This document shows, piece by piece, positions 5,009 to 8,032 of a DNA stretch of 8,032 nt (position 1 is the first letter of the stretch; every line of letters starts with the position of its first letter). The DNA lies in NCBI GenBank assembly GCA_002691835.1, contig NZJA01000065.1, positions 1 through 8,032 on the forward strand, read 5' to 3'. The DNA is from Planctomycetota bacterium (GTDB lineage Bacteria > Planctomycetota > UBA8108 > UBA1146). Position numbers and translations under genes: made by a program. A model generated the notes under the pieces. That model made no database searches. It worked only from the letters and a program-made list of their open reading frames with translations, and was not told where the DNA came from.

Positions 5009-7183
5009 ATGCTGTTACAGAACAGATGCCAAATTCTGGCCACCGTTGTGTTTTTCATGTCATTTCTGGGTTCCAGCGTCCTTTTTTCCCAGGAAGGGGA
5101 CTGCAGTGATGGCCTCGATGGGCCCGATGCGGATGGCTACATCGACTGTGATGACGAGGACTGTGTCGGTGACCCTGCCTGCCCGATCGTGGCGACCATC
5201 ACCGTGGACAACAGTTACGCCTTTGGTTTCGGTGACTACAACGGAATTGATCCGACGCAGATCTACGGCTGTTTCAACGCGAGCCAGGCCGGAGACATTT
5301 ACAATGGAAGCTGTGCGGACCTCAACACCTACAACAGCAATGGAGCTGAGAGATTCAACCTCAGCGGATCACTCAACGGCGCCTACATTTACATGGTCTG
5401 CTGGGCAGACGTCAGCACCTATCAGGGAGCGATCGCCCAGTTTTCTGACAGTGTGACTTCATTGACTTCGGGCATCATCAACGGGGGCACCGGACCGCAG
5501 TGGGAAGTCTTTGCCACGGGACTCGAGCCTTCCCCGAATAATACGGGTCACTGTGCTTCCGGATTGACGGCTCTGCTGAATGATGTCAATGCCCAGATCG
5601 CTCTCGCCAACGGCTACCCTGCCGCTCCCATTCCCAACACGCCAGCCAATGGGGGGGCCGCCTCACCTGGTTGGGTGGGGGCCAATGGTGCGGTCAATGG
5701 CCTGCACCCCAACGATGCCGGGAATGGATCGGTTCTCCATTTTGACCCCTTCCCCAATGGCAACCCTGCGGCTCAGTACCCCAATGATGCCTTTTCCACT
5801 CCGGTGGGGTCGTGTACCCACTTCGACAATCCGGTGGCAACCTGGATGTGGTACAACCCGGATGCCGACAGTGATGGTTTCCCCGATTTCACCAGCCCGT
5901 TCAGCACGGCGTCTTTCGGCACGCCCTCCGGAGAGTACCTGATCTTCAGGGTCGGCCCGCTGAATGAGCTTTTCTCCGGCTGCAAGACAGAGAATCCGCG
6001 GGTGCTCTGTGACACCGAAATACCGGGGGTCGATTACAATCTGACTTTCGATGTGGTCAACAACACGGGCTTTGATGTCACCAAGCTGGTGATCCCCGGT
6101 CTGGTCGGAGGAGCCAGTATCTCGCCCAACATCATCAATCTTCCGACTCCTCTTCCAAGCGGCAGTACGGCGACCGGTATCTCTGTATCCATCACTGGAG
6201 GTACCGCAGGAAGCACTCTTTGCATCCCTGTCGGGCTGATTGCCGAGGATGCCGATGGCAACGAGTTCCAGTGCTGCGGCACGGAAGTCTGTGTCGAGCT
6301 TCCCAATTGCTGCCTGTTGATCAGTGAAGAATCGCTGACCTTTGATGCCGCGGGCAATTTGACCTACACCTTCAACCTGACCAACGGAGATGGGGAAGAC
6401 CCGGTGACGGCCGAGCACCTGTTCATGGAAGTGATCAGCCCCGGGGGTGTCACCGTGAGCCAGGAGTGGCAACCGCTGAATGGTCTGACCGACAATTCAT
6501 CGATTCTGCTTTCAACCCAGATTGTGGGGGCAACACCCGGTTCAACTGTCTGTTTTGATATCACCATCCACGATGCGACGCTGAACACCTGCTGTGGAGT
6601 GACCCACTGTGTGATCATTCCGGATGCGGAACCGCAGTTGTGCATTCCGGACATCAGCTGTGAGGTGGTGGCTGATACGGTGGTTCTGCAGTTCCCGATT
6701 CCCAACCCGCTGGACTGTTGCGGATCGGATATTCTGGTTCTTCTGGATGGCCAACAGATCGGTTCTGCCAGCCCTGCAGCGGGGAGCGTGACCGTTCCCT
6801 GTGCTAATGGGGTTTACTGCCTGGCCTGTATCGATGACACCGGAAACCTGGTGATTCAGGCCTGTTGCGATGTGAGCTGTTTTCCCCTGCTGCCACCTGC
6901 GATCCATTTCATTCGTGGTGACAGTAATGGGGATGGCGCACTGAATATTGCCGATGCGGTGAAGACGCTGAATTTCCTGTTCCATTCCGCGGTCATCTCG
7001 TGCGCAGATGCCCTCGATGCCAATGATGATGAATCCGTAAACATCGCCGATACCATTTTCACTCTCGAAGGCCTGTTTGGTTCGACGAGCACACCCTGGC
7101 CGCTGATTTCCAGTTGCGGAATCGATACGACGGACGGTCCGTTGGGGTGTGACAGCTTCCCGGCCTGTCCGGAAAATGACTAG
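5009..7183 (+). CDS. Large secreted cysteine-rich multi-module protein with MopE-like motif, CC-G modules and dockerin-like C-terminus
   Basis: The protein has 724 residues. A signal peptide (residues 1 to about 28: LQNR, then a hydrophobic run to LFSQ) is followed by an acidic Cys motif at 31-58 (DCSDGLDGPD...DGYIDCDDEDC). This resembles the MopE-type putative metal-binding motif found in many secreted bacterial proteins. Residues about 62-320 are an unrecognised Asn/Gly/Pro-rich region with scattered Cys. A beta-type module at 325-435 ends CCGTEVCVELP. A second at about 436-538 ends CCGVTHCVIIP, and a third Cys-rich stretch (545-624, LDCCGSD, QACCDVSC) follows. The dockerin-like end has loops at 638-649 (DSNGDGALNIAD) and 670-681 (DANDDESVNIAD; the usual Gly is Glu675), then the tail CGIDTTDGPLGC. 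The adjacent CC pairs suggest extracytoplasmic disulfides. It is probably co-transcribed with the gene after it. A structural, adhesive or binding role is more likely than an enzymatic one, since no catalytic motif is visible; this is inference. Confidence 0.85.
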   Translation: MLLQNRCQILATVVFFMSFLGSSVLFSQEGDCSDGLDGPDADGYIDCDDEDCVGDPACPIVATITVDNSYAFGFGDYNGIDPTQIYGCFNASQAGDIYNGSCADLNTYNSNGAERFNLSGSLNGAYIYMVCWADVSTYQGAIAQFSDSVTSLTSGIINGGTGPQWEVFATGLEPSPNNTGHCASGLTALLNDVNAQIALANGYPAAPIPNTPANGGAASPGWVGANGAVNGLHPNDAGNGSVLHFDPFPNGNPAAQYPNDAFSTPVGSCTHFDNPVATWMWYNPDADSDGFPDFTSPFSTASFGTPSGEYLIFRVGPLNELFSGCKTENPRVLCDTEIPGVDYNLTFDVVNNTGFDVTKLVIPGLVGGASISPNIINLPTPLPSGSTATGISVSITGGTAGSTLCIPVGLIAEDADGNEFQCCGTEVCVELPNCCLLISEESLTFDAAGNLTYTFNLTNGDGEDPVTAEHLFMEVISPGGVTVSQEWQPLNGLTDNSSILLSTQIVGATPGSTVCFDITIHDATLNTCCGVTHCVIIPDAEPQLCIPDISCEVVADTVVLQFPIPNPLDCCGSDILVLLDGQQIGSASPAAGSVTVPCANGVYCLACIDDTGNLVIQACCDVSCFPLLPPAIHFIRGDSNGDGALNIADAVKTLNFLFHSAVISCADALDANDDESVNIADTIFTLEGLFGSTSTPWPLISSCGIDTTDGPLGCDSFPACPEND
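5981..6313 (+). other. CC-G module shared with the downstream gene
   Basis: Residues 325-435 of the large protein align without gaps to residues 29-138 of the small downstream protein. By eye about 52 of 110 positions are identical, including KLVIPG-x-VGG, ISPNI, EFxCCG and CVELP. The pattern of alternating hydrophobic residues suggests a beta-sandwich. I do not recognise the family. Confidence 0.8.
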
Positions 7184-7209
7184 CGTCCGGGTGCCTTTGA
7201 TTCAGACCG

Positions 7210-7243
7210 TTCCGGTTCAGTGAAGCCGTTCGCTGAACCGGAA
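7210..7243 (+). promoter_or_regulatory. Strong intercistronic hairpin without a T-run
   Basis: TTCCGGTTCAGTGAA (7210-7224) pairs with TTCGCTGAACCGGAA (7229-7243). This gives 15 bp with one T-G wobble and a GCCG tetraloop. It begins 27 nt after the upstream stop codon and ends 17 nt before the next start. No T-run follows on either strand, so it does not look like an intrinsic terminator. It may protect the upstream mRNA 3' end after processing or tune expression of the second gene. Confidence 0.7.
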
Positions 7244-7260
7244 ACAATGATCGGAATACC

Positions 7261-7950
7261 GTGAACGTTTTCAGAGCCGCTTTTCTCCTGCTGGCCTTTG
7301 TGGGGCCTACCGTGATGGTGCATGCACAAATCACGGATGGAGTCTGTCAGCCTGAAAACCTCGAGATCATCTGCGGGAATGATCTCGATCCGAGCGGCTA
7401 CACGATCACCTTTGATCTGATCAACAACAGTGCCTTTGATCTGCAGAAACTGGTGATCCCCGGAACGGTCGGGGGAGTCACCATCAGTCCCAACATCTAT
7501 TCCTTACCGGTTGCGATTCCCCCAGGGGGAGTGGCTTCAGGCATTGCTTTTCAGCTGAGTGGTGGTGCTCCCGGGGAACAGGTCTGTCTGCCATTTGGAG
7601 GAGTTTCCATCGATCCCACAGGCGGCGAATTTCACTGCTGTGGATCCGTGCTGTGTGTGGAGCTGCCGATCTGTGAGATTCTCTTTATCCGCGGTGATTC
7701 CAATGCAGATGGCAGCTGTGACATTGGCGACGCAGTCAACGTCCTGGCCTTTTTGTTTGGTGGCGGGGCATGTCCCTGTGCCGACGCGTGTGACTGCAAC
7801 GATGATGGCCAGGTCAACATCGCCGACGCCATCTGTAAGTTGTCGTTTCTCTTCAGCGGGGGCCCGCCACCCCCAACTCCTCATCCATCCTGTGGATCCG
7901 ATCCGACCCCCGACTCACTGGGGTGCCTCTCCTTCCCGCCCTGTAATTGA
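7261..7950 (+). CDS. Small secreted protein: one CC-G module plus dockerin-like C-terminus
   Basis: This 229-residue protein starts at GTG 7261, the first possible start after the in-frame TGA at 7234-7236. A weak GGAA (7253-7256) precedes it. The N-terminus is a signal peptide (NVFRAAFLLLAFVGP...MVHA), probably cut near HA-QIT (22/23). Residues 29-138 are a CC-G module (C29, C38, C109, C126, C127, C132, C138) paralogous to one in the preceding gene. Residues 143-196 hold two complete dockerin-like loops, DSNADGSCDIGD (146-157) and DCNDDGQVNIAD (178-189), each followed by a hydrophobic helix ending FLF. A Pro-rich linker (GGPPPPTPHP) leads to the tail CGSDPTPDSLGC...PPC. It is a reduced version of its neighbour, lying 77 nt downstream and probably in one operon. 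Its role is unknown; binding or assembly at the cell surface is an inference. Confidence 0.85.
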   Translation: MNVFRAAFLLLAFVGPTVMVHAQITDGVCQPENLEIICGNDLDPSGYTITFDLINNSAFDLQKLVIPGTVGGVTISPNIYSLPVAIPPGGVASGIAFQLSGGAPGEQVCLPFGGVSIDPTGGEFHCCGSVLCVELPICEILFIRGDSNADGSCDIGDAVNVLAFLFGGGACPCADACDCNDDGQVNIADAICKLSFLFSGGPPPPTPHPSCGSDPTPDSLGCLSFPPCN

Positions 7951-8032
7951 ACTGGTGAGCGAGTTTTTCGGGTGATTTTCCAGACCAATTTTTCGTTAAG
8001 GCAATCGGGCTCTTCCGATAAACGAATATCTA
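7951..8032 (+). other. Non-coding tail with a two-tier palindrome at the window edge
   Basis: No gene is seen here. TTCGTT (7992-7997) pairs with AACGAA (8021-8026), and inside it ATCGG (8004-8008) pairs with CCGAT (8015-8019) around a 6-nt loop. The T-run (7989-7993) lies before the hairpin, not after it. No convincing terminator for the small secreted-protein gene lies within the window, so the palindrome could belong to the control region of the next gene. Confidence 0.35.

Noticed and set aside
4896..5456. A 186-residue ORF overlapping the start of the large secreted protein.
   Set aside because: It runs in another frame through the signal peptide and acidic motif of a well-supported gene, and its product is low-complexity Thr/Ser/Arg.
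7953..7993. TGGT ... ACCA followed by ATTTTT as terminator of the small secreted-protein gene.
   Set aside because: The stem is only 4 bp around a 27-nt loop, too weak to call.

Overview
The window reads as a piece of a bacterial genome coding for exported proteins, most likely from a Planctomycetota or related marine lineage. This assignment is an inference from protein style. Three of the four genes end in dockerin-like calcium-loop pairs (R-G-D-x-N-x-D-G ... I-x-D) followed by a short Cys-rich tail. One gene also carries many D-C-N-x-N-G-x-P-D-x-C-D-I repeats. Both styles are common in planctomycete secretomes. No rRNA, tRNA, CRISPR array, insertion sequence or phage gene was seen. All four genes lie on the + strand, and the long ORFs on the other strand and in other frames are shadows.

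Layout. (1) 1-3096: the 5'-truncated end of a KP-43-like S8 subtilase with a complete catalytic triad, a beta-sandwich, nine Asp/Cys repeats, a P/Homo B domain, ten more repeats and a dockerin-like C-terminus. A clear rho-independent terminator follows at 3119-3161. (2) 3162-3328: a leader region with a weak promoter candidate, an 8-bp hairpin and a good ribosome binding site. (3) 3329-4732: a lipoprotein with three tandem SnoaL/NTF2-like domains, followed by a long perfect hairpin with a T-run. (4) 4847-5008: a structured leader containing an orphan consensus Shine-Dalgarno. (5) 5009-7183: a large secreted, cysteine-rich multi-module protein with a MopE-like Asp/Cys motif at the N-terminus, a large unrecognised region, repeated CC-G beta-type modules and a dockerin-like end. 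(6) 7210-7243: a strong 15-bp intercistronic hairpin without a T-run. (7) 7261-7950: a small secreted protein made only of one CC-G module and the dockerin-like end, clearly a paralogue of the preceding gene's C-terminal half. (8) 7951-8032: a short tail with a two-tier palindrome at the window edge.

How the genes may work together. The protease and the two CC-G proteins share the same C-terminal cassette, so they are probably handled by the same extracellular attachment or sorting route. No cohesin-like receptor is visible here. The two CC-G genes are adjacent paralogues and are probably co-transcribed. The lipoprotein gene has its own terminators on both sides and no obvious functional tie to the rest. 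The most unusual features are the shared C-terminal cassette, the CC-G module family and the split repeat array of the protease.
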